Below, one piece after another: positions 31,880-44,105 of a stretch of 64,000 bases of DNA. Position 1 is the stretch's first letter, and the number at the start of each line of letters is the position of its first letter. A model generated the notes under the pieces. The model saw only the letters and a program-made list of their open reading frames with translations. It was not told where the DNA came from and searched no databases. The DNA comes from Leptasterias polaris. Lineage: Eukaryota > Echinodermata > Asteroidea > Forcipulatida > Asteriidae. Where the stretch lies: NCBI GenBank assembly GCA_037783415.1, contig JAZGTN010000088.1, positions 3,224,001 through 3,288,000 of the forward strand. Direction: 5' to 3'. A program made the position numbers and the translations under genes.

Positions 31880-33757
31880 TGAATTTTTGAGTTTGTTCCA
31901 TCTCAAAAATACACACAAATCGTTGTCCGCAGACTTTGACATCCTTCCCAAGCTCGTACGGTCATGAAACTTGGCAACAGTGTTACACCTGATAAATAGA
32001 TGAAACAGAAGTTTTGACAACATAATGACGTCATCCAATGATTTATCGGGTAAATTAATGATATTAATTTTTTTATCAAATTTTGAGTTTTTGGAACTCA
32101 CAAACTAAGAACGATAAATTCGTTGTTATTTCTTGAAAACCATTGCAAGCAGTCATGCGACAATTCATGCATGTTTACTTTCGAGACACATTGTCAATGT
32201 AACTGTGAAGCTATCAAAATGTACAATGTACTGGTTAAATTTACACAATAGTGTCTAGACTCCGAAGTTTAATTTAGTACGTACATTGTGTCAGACAATA
32301 AACCATTGCAAGCAGCCATGCGATAAATCGAGACACTTTGTCAAGGTAACTGTGAAGCTATCAAATCGTCATCCACCGATTTCACGAACTGACACACACA
32401 CACACGTAGACAGTAAAAAGTAACAATTGTAGAAAACGGCATTTAATGTTGAAGGCTTTTATAAAATCCCGCTTTCCTTCAAAACGTCACTAGTTTTCTA
32501 ACAGTGGAGACTTGTTGCTTTGAACTTCATATATATGGTACTTATGACTGCTTTTCGTCCTAAATTAATAAGCAATAAAGTAAAACGTTTTGTGTTAGTA
32601 CGTGAAATCAAAAATTGATGCAACATGTTTTCGAGCTTGAAACATGAGTACCGTAGCTCACAGTATTCCAAGATGGGATGGGAAACAACTTCTGACTCGA
32701 TCAAGCATATTCTGTAGATTTCAAAATTAAACTTATTTTGTTTGAAAATAGACGATTGATAGAGCGTGCTCTAACAGGGGGTGACTTCATAATTCCTTAC
32801 ATTATAACATCAGAGAACACATAAAGTAGCATACCGCGCCGCACAGTCTTATGGAGGTGTTTTTTTTACCACACAGGCCATAGAACAGAAATTGTGGCGA
32901 GCGAAATCTATTGACTTTACGTTGGGCACTGGTGACGTCATGATGACGTCGCACAATGTTTTAGCCTAACAAATACATCTACAGTATCCCACAAGTACAC
33001 AATCGAAATACACAATCGAAAACAGTTGATCGGACTTATACTTTTCGAGATATGGTGGTCTCAAGATTTGCTAATTATATTCATGTCATAATGTATCATA
33101 CAATAAATGTCAATGTACTGTGAAACTATCAAATGTACAAATGTATGTACTGGTTAAATGTACAAAATAGTGCCTGGACTCCAAAGTTTTATGTAGCGTT
33201 TAAATTGTATCAGTCAATAAACCATTGCAAGCAGTCATGCGACAATTAATGACCTATAACTTTTAAAATATCAAATGTGCAAATAAATGCAATGGGTGTA
33301 CACAATAGTGTCTAGACTCCGAAGTTTCATGTAGTGTATACATTGTATGAGACAATTAACCATTGCAAGCAGTCATGCGACAAGTCATGAATGCTTACTT
33401 TCGAGACACATTTTGTCAATGTGACTGTAACAATCAAATCGTCACCGACGCCACACACACGTAGATCCCAGTGAAAAGTAACAATCGGAGAAAACGGCGT
33501 TCAATGTTGAACGCTTTTTTAAATCCCGCTTTCCTTCAAAACGCTTGGGTATTTTTAACTGGTTTTCTTACAGCGGAGACTTGATGCTTTGATTTTCATT
33601 TAAATGGTGCTTTTGACTGCTTTTCGTCCTACATTTGAGGGGAAAAAATGAAACTCTTTACGATACCAACCGCGTGTATTGAAAACCGGCTCATCATTCC
33701 CCCACCACCGGAACCGAACACCTTGAGTTTGTGGTATGACAAACTCTGAATCTCTAG
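31880..33757 (+). mobile_element. Array unit F1: type II element, 1.88 kb
   Basis: It starts GAATTTTTGAG…CTCAAAAA and ends with the diverged 3' hairpin GAGTTTGT-GGTATG-ACAAACTC and CTAG. It has internal repeats around CCATTGCAAGCAG (32,141, 32,304, 33,224, 33,361) and two diverged versions of the AACGGCATTTAATGTTGAAG block, suggesting a composite of two related halves. TGACGTCATGATGACGTC is at about 32,934. Confidence 0.8.
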
Positions 33758-35406
33758 TGAATTTTTGAGTTTGTTCCATCTCAAAAATACACACAAATCG
33801 TTGTCCGCAGACTTTAACATCCTTCCTAAGCTCGTACGGTCATGCAACTTGGCAACAGTGTTACACCTGATAAATATATGAAACAGAAGTTTTGACAACA
33901 TATTGACGTCATCCAATGATTTATCGGGTAATTTAATGATATTTATTTGTTAATCAAATTTTGAGTTTTTGGTTTAACAACCAGAACTCACAAACTAAGA
34001 ACGATAAATTCGTTGTTATTTCTTGAAAACCACTGCAAGCAGTCATGCGACAATTCATGCATGTTTACTTTCGAGACACATTGTCAATGTAACTGTGAAT
34101 CTATCAAATGTACAATGTACTGGTTAAATGTACACAATAGTGTCTAGACTCCGAAGTTTAATTTAGTACGTACATTGTGTCAGACAATAAACCATTGCAA
34201 GCAGCCATGTGATAAATCATGATTGTTTTTTATTTTCGAGACACATTTGTCAAGGTAACTGTGAAGCTATCAAATGTACAATGTATTGGTAAAATGTACA
34301 CAATAAGTGTCTAGACTCCGAAGTTTAATTTAGTACGTACATTGTGTCAGACAATAAACCATTGCAAGCAGCCATGCGATAAGTCGAGACACTTTGTCAA
34401 GGTAACTGTGAAGCTATCAAATCGTCATCCACCGATTTCATGAACTGACACACACACGTAGACAGTAAAAAGTAATAATTGTAGAAAACGGCATTTAATG
34501 TTGAAGGCTTTTATAAAATCCCGCTTTCCTTCAAAACGTCACTAGTTTTCTAACAGTGGAGACTTGTTGCTTTGAACTTCATATATATGGTACTTATGAC
34601 TGATTTTCGTCCTAAATTAATAAGCAATAAAGTAAAACGTTTTGCGTTAGTACGTGAAATCAAAAATTGATGCAACATGTTTTCGAGCTTGAAACATGAG
34701 TACCGTAGCTCACAGTATTACAAGATGGGATGGGAAACAACTTCTGACTCGATCAAGCATATTCTGTAGATTTCAAAATTAAACTTATTTTTTTGACACT
34801 TGAAAAATAGACGATTGATAGAGGGTGCTCTGTTACAGGTGGTGACTTCATAATTCCTTACATTTTAACATAAGAGAACACATAAAGTAGCATACCGCGC
34901 CACACAGTCTTATGGAGGTGTTTTTTTTACCACACCGGCCATAAAACAAGAATTGTGGTGAGCGAAATGTATTGACTTTACGTTGGGCACTGGTGACGTC
35001 ATGATGACGTCGCACAACGTTTAGCCTAACAAACACATCTACAGTATCCCACTAGTACACAATCGAAAACAGTTGATCGGACTTAAACTGTTCGAGATAT
35101 GGTGGTCTCAAGATTTGCTAATTATATTCATGTCATTATGTATTATACAATAAACCATTTCAAGCAGTTCTGCAACAAGGTATGGATTTTTACCATGTGC
35201 AAGTCCTCGCACAACTTAATGGAATAAGCTACAGAAAGGCGAGTGGCCCCGATAATATTTCGATAATATATTTTTTTTTTTACTTTCAAATTTTTTAATT
35301 TGATAATTTTTTTATCAAGCCCCTAAAATTACTGTATTATAACTACACACTTGGTAAGAAAATACTTATCTAAATTCACTTAGAGTGGAATTTGAAAATA
35401 ATCGTT

Positions 35407-35640
35407 TTAAATGCGTCGTGATAAGGCATCAGCAATCATGTTATCTTTGCCCTTAACATTAACTACTTCAATGTCAAACTCGTGGAGACTTAAACTCCAT
35501 CTGAGTAATCTCTGATTTTGGTTTTTCATCTTTTGGATGAAAACCAGTGGATTGTGGTCAGTATACACAGTGATGGTTTGGGCAGGGGCCCTTAAATACA
35601 CTTCAAAATGCTTCAAAATAAACCAAACTAGACTTAACGT
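35407..35640 (-). pseudogene. Captured Ty3/gypsy RNase H fragment, copy 1
   Basis: About 78 codons of the RNase H domain that follows reverse transcriptase in Ty3/gypsy pol. Visible family motifs are LVW..LKHFEVYL, YTDHNPL, QRLLRW and GKDN.IADALSR, ending at a stop just after the domain. The catalytic acid in YTDH is present, but the N-terminal half of the domain and everything upstream are missing and the frame opens in element hairpin sequence without an ATG, so it is a dead fragment. Confidence 0.9.
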
Positions 35641-35641
35641 G

Positions 35642-35716
35642 TTTGTGACAACAAACACTAGGTGTTCGGGTATCGCTGGGATCAGTGCTGTGTCAATGCG
35701 TGAGCTATTTCATTAA
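35642..35716 (-). mobile_element. Inverted element 3' terminus inside F2
   Basis: Read on the minus strand it is the array 3' end (AATGCG…CAGCACTGA…CCGAACACCT, hairpin AGTGTTTGT-TGT-CACAAACAC) but lacks the last TAAATCTCTAG, being joined directly to the RNase H fragment. It forms an internal inverted repeat with the true 3' end at 36,120-36,200. Confidence 0.75.
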
Positions 35717-36200
35717 GTTGAACTTTGGTGTTATTACTGTTTTGAGGTGCGTAACAAACTACACACTGAGTATGATGCACCATACAGGTAGAAATAGTTA
35801 TTAACTCGTTAAAAATATTTTATTAGTTAAAATTCACGAGAGGCTTAAACTTGCCGTCTTCATGACGTGCCTTTATCTTGCATAATTATTTAAAACAAGT
35901 GTCTTTTCTTTCAATATTATAAATTTAATAAACCGTTCTGTATGAAGACTAATGTCTAAAAATCAAGCAAGCTATTTTAAAAAAATGCAACCAATAGCTC
36001 ATACTATGCTCGACTTATTTTAACGACATCATCGTCTAACATACAATTAAAGAAGATTTACACTTTACTTTCCTTGAAATTTCAAAAGCTATCAACAATG
36101 TTTTCAGCGATTCAATGATATAGCTAACGCATTAAAACAGCACTGAGCCTAGCGAAAACCCGAACACCTAGAGTTTGTTTTACAAACTCTAAATCTCTAG

Positions 36201-38587
36201 TGAATTTTTGAGTTTGTTCCATCTCAAAAATACACACAAATCGTTGTCCGCAGACTTTGATATCCTTCCCAAGCTCGTACGGTCATGAAACTTGGCAACA
36301 GTGTTACACCTGATAAATAGATGAAACAGAAGTTTTGACACATAATGACGTCATCCATTGATTTATTGGGTAATTAAATGTAATTAATTTAAATCAAATT
36401 TTGAGTTTTTGGTTTAACAACCAGAACTCAGAAACTAAGAACGATAAATTCGTTGTTATTTTTTGAAAACAAATGGTATTTAAACCGCTGCAAGCAGTCA
36501 TGTGACAATTCATACAGGTTTACTTTCGAGACACATTGTCAATGTAACTGTGAAGCTATCAATAATGTACAATGTACTGGTAAAATGCACACAATAGTGT
36601 CTAGACTCCGAAGTTTAATTTAGTACATACATTGTGTCAGACAATAAACCATTGCAAGCAGCCATGTGATAAATCATGATTGTTTTTATTTTCGAGACAC
36701 ATTTGTCAAGGTAACTGTGAAGCTATCAATAATGTACAATGTACTGGTAAAATGCACACAATAGTGTCTAGACTCCGAAGTTTAATTTAGTACATACATT
36801 GTGTCAGACAATAAACCATTGCAAGCAGCCATGTGATAAGTCATGAATGTTTACTTTCGAGACACATTTGTCAAGGTAACTGTGAAGCTATCAAATCGTC
36901 ACCCACCGGTTCCACGAACTGACACACACGTAGACAGTAAAAAGTAACAATTGTAGAAAACGGCATCTAATGCTGAAGGCTTTTATAAAATACCGCTTTC
37001 CTTCAAAAAGTCACTAGTTTTCTTACAGTGGAGACGTGTTACTTTGAACTTCATATACATGGTGCTTATGACCGCTTTTTGTCCAAAATTAATAAGCAAT
37101 AAAGTGAAACGTTTTGTGTTAGTACGTGAAATCAAAAATTGATGCAAAATGTTTTCGAGCTTGAAACATTAGTACCGTAGCTCACAGTATTCCGGGATGG
37201 GATGGGAAACAACTTCTGACTCGATCAAGCATATTCTGTAGATTTCAAAATTAAACTTATTTTGTTTGAAAATAGACGATTGATAGAGCGTGCTCTGACA
37301 GGGGGTGACTTCATAATTCCTTACATTATAACATCAGAGAACACATAAAGTAGCATACCGCGCCGCACAGTCTTATGGAGGTGTTTTTTTTACCACACAG
37401 GCCATAGAACAGAAATTGTGGCGAGCGAAATCTATTGACTTTACGTTGGGCACTGGTGACGTCATGATGACGTCGCACAATGTTTTAGCATCAAGTGGTG
37501 ACGTTGGTGAGATGTTTTTAAAACTAAGAAGCATTTAGTATGATCGTCGCAGAGGTAGAATTAGGCAATGGGGGATTGGTATGGTTGTTGGCTGTGTCAC
37601 TATAGTCAGAGAATGGTTCGACTAATAAATGTTTTTCGTCAACTTTTTTATTATGACATGCATATTTAAAGACCCTTCGATGGAGGTTTTCCTAAAAATA
37701 GTACTTAACTCATTATGTTATTAGTATAAATTCACGAGATGCTTAGACTTGCCGTCCTCATGCTTTGCCTTTGTCTTGCATAATTATCCTAAACAAGTGT
37801 CTTTCATTTTAATATTCTAAATTTAACAAACCGTTCTGTAGGAAAATCAATGTCTAAAAATCAAACAAGCTAATTTAAAACATGCAACCGATAGCTCATA
37901 ATACTTGACTAATTTTAATGACATCTTCATCAGTGCATATATGTTTTGAACAATTAATGATTCATGCACCGATACTTAATGAGTATCCAACTCACTGTAA
38001 AAAGTTTCAGAATTATAACTTAATAATGTCAACATAAATATCATCTAATGTGGTTTTTTAATCAAAAAAGAATCGATATCCATTGACAAATAAATAAACT
38101 TCAGTGAATGGCATATATAATAGTTGAACGTGTGGGTCATTCAAATGATTGTTTCAACATCTGCTGCCAAGAGAAGGGGGAAATGTTCCTCTGCTGTATG
38201 ACTATGAAATGACAATGGACATTTTGCTCTTTCAAATAATTTAAATAATGTACTCTTTCGCTGATTTTTGTTTTGTAAGTTAATCTTTGTTTTTCACTTG
38301 GCACATATTTAAATATCTATGTCTCGATAAAAACATTTGTAACTTCATAATGATGTCATCAGTTTTCAAATCTGGCTAAACAAAAGTTTGTTATTTATAA
38401 AATTTCATATCTTGAGTAGGTTTTATTTCCTGTGTAAGAAGATTTACACTTTACCTTCTTTAAAATTTACAAGCTATTAACATTGTTTTCAGCGAATCAT
38501 TGATATAGCTAACGCATTAAAACAGCATTGAACCCAGGAGCGATACCCGAACACCTAGAGTTTGTTTTACAAACTCTAAATCTCTAG
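36201..38587 (+). mobile_element. Array unit F3: chimeric type II element
   Basis: The first 1.3 kb is F-type (internal GCAAGCAG repeats, TGACGTCATGATGACGTC at about 37,459). At 37,498-37,500 it switches to the second half of the G-type elements (ATCAAGTGGTGACGTTGGTG), which continues to the normal 3' end. Parental forms of both halves are in the window (F1 at 32,960; G2 at 43,010). Confidence 0.8.
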
Positions 38588-41030
38588 TGAATTTTTGAGT
38601 TTGTTCCATCTCAAAAATACACACAAATCGTTGTCCGCAGACTTTAACATCCTTCCTAAGCTCGTACGGTCATGCAACTTGGCAACAGTGTTACACCTGA
38701 TAAATATATGAAACAGAAGTTTTGACAACATATTGACGTCATCCAATGATTTATCGGGTAATTTAATGATATTTATTTGTTAATCAAATTTTGAGTTTTT
38801 GGTTTAACAACCAGAACTCACAAACTAAGAACGATAAATTCGTTGTTATTTCTTGAAAACCACTGCAAGCAGTCATGCGACAATTCATGCATGTTTACTT
38901 TCGAGACACATTGTCAATGTAACTGTGAATCTATCAAATGTACAATGTACTGGTTAAATGTACACAATAGTGTCTAGACTCCGAAGTTTAATTTAGTACG
39001 TACATTGTGTCAGACAATAAACCATTGCAAGCAGCCATGTGATAAATCATGATTGTTTTTTATTTTCGAGACACATTTGTCAAGGTAACTGTGAAGCTAT
39101 CAAATGTACAATGTATTGGTAAAATGTACACAATAAGTGTCTAGACTCCGAAGTTTAATTTAGTACGTACATTGTGTCAGACAATAAACCATTGCAAGCA
39201 GCCATGCGATAAGTCGAGACACTTTGTCAAGGTAACTGTGAAGCTATCAAATCGTCATCCACCGATTTCATGAACTGACACACACACGTAGACAGTAAAA
39301 AGTAATAATTGTAGAAAACGGCATTTAATGTTGAAGGCTTTTATAAAATCCCGCTTTCCTTCAAAACGTCACTAGTTTTCTAACAGTGGAGACTTGTTGC
39401 TTTGAACTTCATATATATGGTACTTATGACTGATTTTCGTCCTAAATTAATAAGCAATAAAGTAAAACGTTTTGCGTTAGTACGTGAAATCAAAAATTGA
39501 TGCAACATGTTTTCGAGCTTGAAACATGAGTACCGTAGCTCACAGTATTACAAGATGGGATGGGAAACAACTTCTGACTCGATCAAGCATATTCTGTAGA
39601 TTTCAAAATTAAACTTATTTTTTTGACACTTGAAAAATAGACGATTGATAGAGGGTGCTCTGTTACAGGTGGTGACTTCATAATTCCTTACATTTTAACA
39701 TAAGAGAACACATAAAGTAGCATACCGCGCCACACAGTCTTATGGAGGTGTTTTTTTTACCACACCGGCCATAAAACAAGAATTGTGGTGAGCGAAATGT
39801 ATTGACTTTACGTTGGGCACTGGTGACGTCATGATGACGTCGCACAACGTTTAGCCTAACAAACACATCTACAGTATCCCACTAGTACACAATCGAAAAC
39901 AGTTGATCGGACTTAAACTGTTCGAGATATGGTGGTCTCAAGATTTGCTAATTATATTCATGTCATTATGTATTATACAATAAACCATTTCAAGCAGTTC
40001 TGCAACAAGGTATGGATTTTTACCATGTGCAAGTCCTCGCACAACTTAATGGAATAAGCTACAGAAAGGCGAGTGGCCCCGATAATATTTCGATAATATA
40101 TTTTTTTTTTTACTTTCAAATTTTTTAATTTGATAAATTTTTTATCAAGCCCCTAAAATTACTGTATTATAACTACACACTTGGTAAGAAAATACTTATC
40201 TAAATTCACTTAGAGTGGAATTTGAAAATAATCGTTTTAAATGCGTCGTGATAAGGCATCAGCAATCATGTTATCTTTGCCCTTAACATTAACTACTTCA
40301 ATGTCAAACTCGTGGAGACTTAAACTCCATCTGAGTAATCTCTGATTTTGGTTTTTCATCTTTTGGATGAAAACCAGTGGATTGTGGTCAGTATACACAG
40401 TGATGGTTTGGGCAGGGGCCCTTAAATACACTTCAAAATGCTTCAAAATAAACCAAACTAGACTTAACGTGTTTGTGACAACAAACACTAGGTGTTCGGG
40501 TATCGCTGGGATCAGTGCTGTGTCAATGCGTGAGCTATTTCATTAAGTTGAACTTTGGTGTTATTACTGTTTTGAGGTGCGTAACAAACTACACACTGAG
40601 TATGATGCACCATACAGGTAGAAATAGTTATTAACTCGTTAAAAATATTTTATTAGTTAAAATTCACGAGAGGCTTAAACTTGCCGTCTTCATGACGTGC
40701 CTTTATCTTGCATAATTATTTAAAACAAGTGTCTTTTCTTTCAATATTATAAATTTAATAAACCGTTCTGTATGAAGACTAATGTCTAAAAATCAAGCAA
40801 GCTATTTTAAAAAAATGCAACCAATAGCTCATACTATGCTCGACTTATTTTAACGACATCATCGTCTAACATACAATTAAAGAAGATTTACACTTTACTT
40901 TCCTTGAAATTTCAAAAGCTATCAACAATGTTTTCAGCGATTCAATGATATAGCTAACGCATTAAAACAGCACTGAGCCTAGCGAAAACCCGAACACCTA
41001 GAGTTTGTTTTACAAACTCTAAATCTCTAG
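38588..41030 (+). mobile_element. Array unit F4: 2,443-bp type II element, copy 2
   Basis: Same length and nearly the same sequence as F2 (one substitution noticed near 40,135), shifted by exactly 4,830 bp. The left neighbour differs between copies, and homology starts precisely at the CTAG junction. Confidence 0.9.
40237..40470 (-). pseudogene. Captured Ty3/gypsy RNase H fragment, copy 2
   Basis: Identical protein fragment to that at 35,407-35,640, carried in unit F4 with the same hairpin junction. Duplicated with its host element rather than captured independently. Confidence 0.9.
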
Positions 41031-42074
41031 TGGATTTTTGAGTTTGTTCGCCCACCTCAAAAATACACGCATCGTTGTCCGCAGACTTTGACATTGTTCC
41101 CAAACTCGCACGGTCATGAAACTTGGCAACAATATTACACCTGATGATTAGATAAAACATAAATATCAACAACATAATGACGTCACCCAATGAATTATTG
41201 GCTAATTAAATGTAATTAATTTAATCAAATTTTGAGTTTTTGGTTTAACAACCATGCAGAACTCGCAAACTAAGAACGATAAATTCGTTGTTATTTCTTG
41301 AAAACAAAGGGTATTGAATACTTATTGTTTGATACATTGGAACAAATCAAGTTTGTCATAGATCTATTAGAGAAATTGGCATTTAATCTTAATACATTGC
41401 TTAACGCAGCATGACGTACCCCCTCGCGACTGGCAACGGTGGGTAACCAAATCACAGTATTTGAAAACCTGTTAAAACTTCTAAGAATTGTAACTTAATA
41501 ATGTCAACGCGATTTGCATAGTCGGATTTATTAATCAATAAAGAATCAATATCCATTGAAAAATCAATAAACTTCAGTGAGTGGCATAAATGATAGTTGT
41601 ACTTGTGAGTAATTTAAAGGCTCGTTTTAAGTTATGCAACCAAAACGAAAGGACATTCGAAAATTTAATGTTGCTTTGTATGTAAGGACAATATTGACCC
41701 TCTGTCCTTTCAAATAAATTAAATAATGTACTCTTTTGCTGACAATACGTTTAGTATGTTCACCTTCGTTTTTCACTTACAATTTAAAACACATGATTAA
41801 AGAACTTATCTAGCGTCATAATGACGTCATCAGTTTTCAAATTTGGCTTTAACAAAAGATGATTATTTTTAAAACTCATATTGTGAGGTGCATTAATTTC
41901 CTGTGTAAACTAACGTACAATCAAAGAAGATTTACACTTTACTTTCCTTGAAATTTCAAAAGCTATCAACAATGTTTTCAGCGATTCAACGATATAGCTC
42001 ACGCATTAAAACAGCACTGAGTCCAGCGAGAACCCGAACACCTAGAGTTTGTTTTACAAACTCTAAATCTCTAG
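41031..42074 (+). mobile_element. Array unit G1: internally deleted type II element
   Basis: It has normal ends (GGATTTTTGAG; 3' hairpin and CTAG), but CAACGGTGGGTA (41,445) is joined to ACCAAATCACAGTATTTGAA. In unit A these flank about 1.4 kb (22,776 and 24,165), so G1 is a deletion derivative. Confidence 0.8.
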
Positions 42075-44105
42075 TGGATTTTTGAGTTTGTTCGCCCACC
42101 TCAAAAATACACGCATCGTTGTCCACAGACTTTGACATCTTTCCCAAACTCGCACGGTCATGAAACTTGGCAACAATATTACACCTGATGATTAGATAAA
42201 ACAGAAATTTCGACAACATAATGACGTCACCCAATGAATTATTGGGTAATTAAATGTAAATAATTTAATCAAATTTTGAGTCTTTGGTTTAACAACCAGA
42301 ACTCGCAAACTAAGAAAGATAAATTCGTTGTTTTTTCTTGAAAACAAAGGGTACTGAATACTTATTGTTTTATACACTGGAACAAATCAAGTTTTTCATA
42401 GATCTATTAGAGAAATTGGCCTTTAATCTTAATCCATTGCCTAACGCAGAATGACATACCCCTCGCGACTGGCAACGGTGGATAGCTAGCCAGTCAAGGC
42501 ACTTGTTACAGACCAACGTGGCACAACGGTAGTTGTTTACTATCAGTGCCATGTGGGCGTAACGAGAGTTTCCATTCATGTTTTACTTACAACGTAGTGC
42601 AATCTTATCAATGGCGTACTTACTACTACGTACTAGCATTAACATGATTTCTGCTAAGATTCGACGTCTAATTGTTCCCCTGCTTGCCCTTCTCATGGCT
42701 TTATTATCAATATGGAATTGAAGACGAAGTTTCACTGAGATGACCACCTGCTTCAGTGATTCGTATGATATTTAATTATGTGGGAAAATGCAAGCAGGAA
42801 AAGACGAACAATGGTTATGTTTTGATCACACACCGAGAAGAAGGGACGCGTCATCGGTTTGTGTAGGGTGTTTCAGACCCTCACACACGGTAGTCTTTAT
42901 CGTCCCTGCACGGTGACTAGAAACGGTACGTTTCGTATGAACATCATTGCTTTTCAAAATGAGTCTTTTATTTAATGCACAATTATGTTATAAAGTTTAT
43001 CCTGTATCATCAAGTTGTGACGTTGGTGAGATGTTTTTAAAACTAAGAAGCATTTAGTATGATCGTCGCAGAGGTAGAATTAGGCAATGGGGGATTGGTA
43101 TGGTTGTTGGCTGTGTCACTATAGTCAGAGAATGGTTCGACTAATAAATGTTTTTCGTCAACTTTTTTATTATGACATGCATATTTAAAGACCCTTCGAT
43201 GGAGGTTTTCCTAAAAATAGTACTTAACTCATTATGTTATTAGTATAAATTCATGAGATGCTTAGACTTGCCGTCCTCATGCTTTGCCTTTGTCTTGCAT
43301 AATTATCCTAAACAAGTGTCTTTCATTTTAATATTCTAAATTTAACAAACCGTTCTGTAGGAAAATCAATGTCTAAAAATCAAACAAGCTAATTTAAAAC
43401 ATGCAACCGATAGCTCATAATACTTGACTAATTTTAATGACATATTCATCAGTGCATATATGTTTTGAACAATCAATGATTCATGCACCGATACTTCATG
43501 AGTATCCAACTCACTGTAAAAAGTTTCAGAATTGTAACTTAATAATGTCAACATGAATATCATCTAATGTGGTTTTTTAATCAAAAAGGAATCGATATCC
43601 ATTGACAAATAAATAAACTTCAGTGAATGGCATATTTAGTTGAACGTGTGGGTCATTCAAAGGATCGTTTCAACATCTGCTGCCAAGATGAAGGGGAAGG
43701 GGGAAAATGTTCCTCTGCTGTATGACTATGAAATGACAATGGACCTTTTGCCCTTTCAAATAATTTAAATAATGTACTCTTTCGCTGATAAAATAAAAAA
43801 AAATTAATCTTTGTTTTTCACTTGGCACATATTTAATTATCTATGTCTCGATAAAAACATGTGTAACTTGTAATCTGGCTAAACAAAAGTTTGTTATTTA
43901 TAAAATTTCATATCTTGAGTAGCTTTTATTTTCTGTGTAAGAAGATTTACACTTTACTTTCCTTGAAATTTCAAAAGCTATCAACAATGTTTTCAGCGAT
44001 TCAGTGATATAGCGATTCAATGATATAGCTAACGCATTAAAACAGCACTGAGCCCAGCGAGAACCCGAACACCTAGAGTTTGTTTTACAAACTCTAAATC
44101 TCTAG
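42075..44105 (+). mobile_element. Array unit G2: type II element, 2.03 kb
   Basis: Starts GGATTTTTGAG…CCTCAAAAATAC and ends with the AGAGTTTGT hairpin and CTAG. It contains the intact GACGTCTAATTGTTCCCC site (42,663) that is interrupted in A2. A 14-bp duplication, GCGATTCA.TGATATA, occurs near 43,996. Confidence 0.82.

Larger units (their letters stand above)
33758..36200 (+). mobile_element. Array unit F2: 2,443-bp type II element, copy 1
   Basis: It is bounded exactly by CTAG junctions and has the same length as 38,588-41,030 and 52,876-55,318. It holds a ~165-bp internal tandem repeat (GCAAGCAG anchors at 34,034, 34,197, 34,368), TGACGTCATGATGACGTC at about 34,993, a captured Ty3/gypsy RNase H fragment on the minus strand, an inverted 3' terminus (35,642-35,716) and then the usual 3' end. 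Confidence 0.9.
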
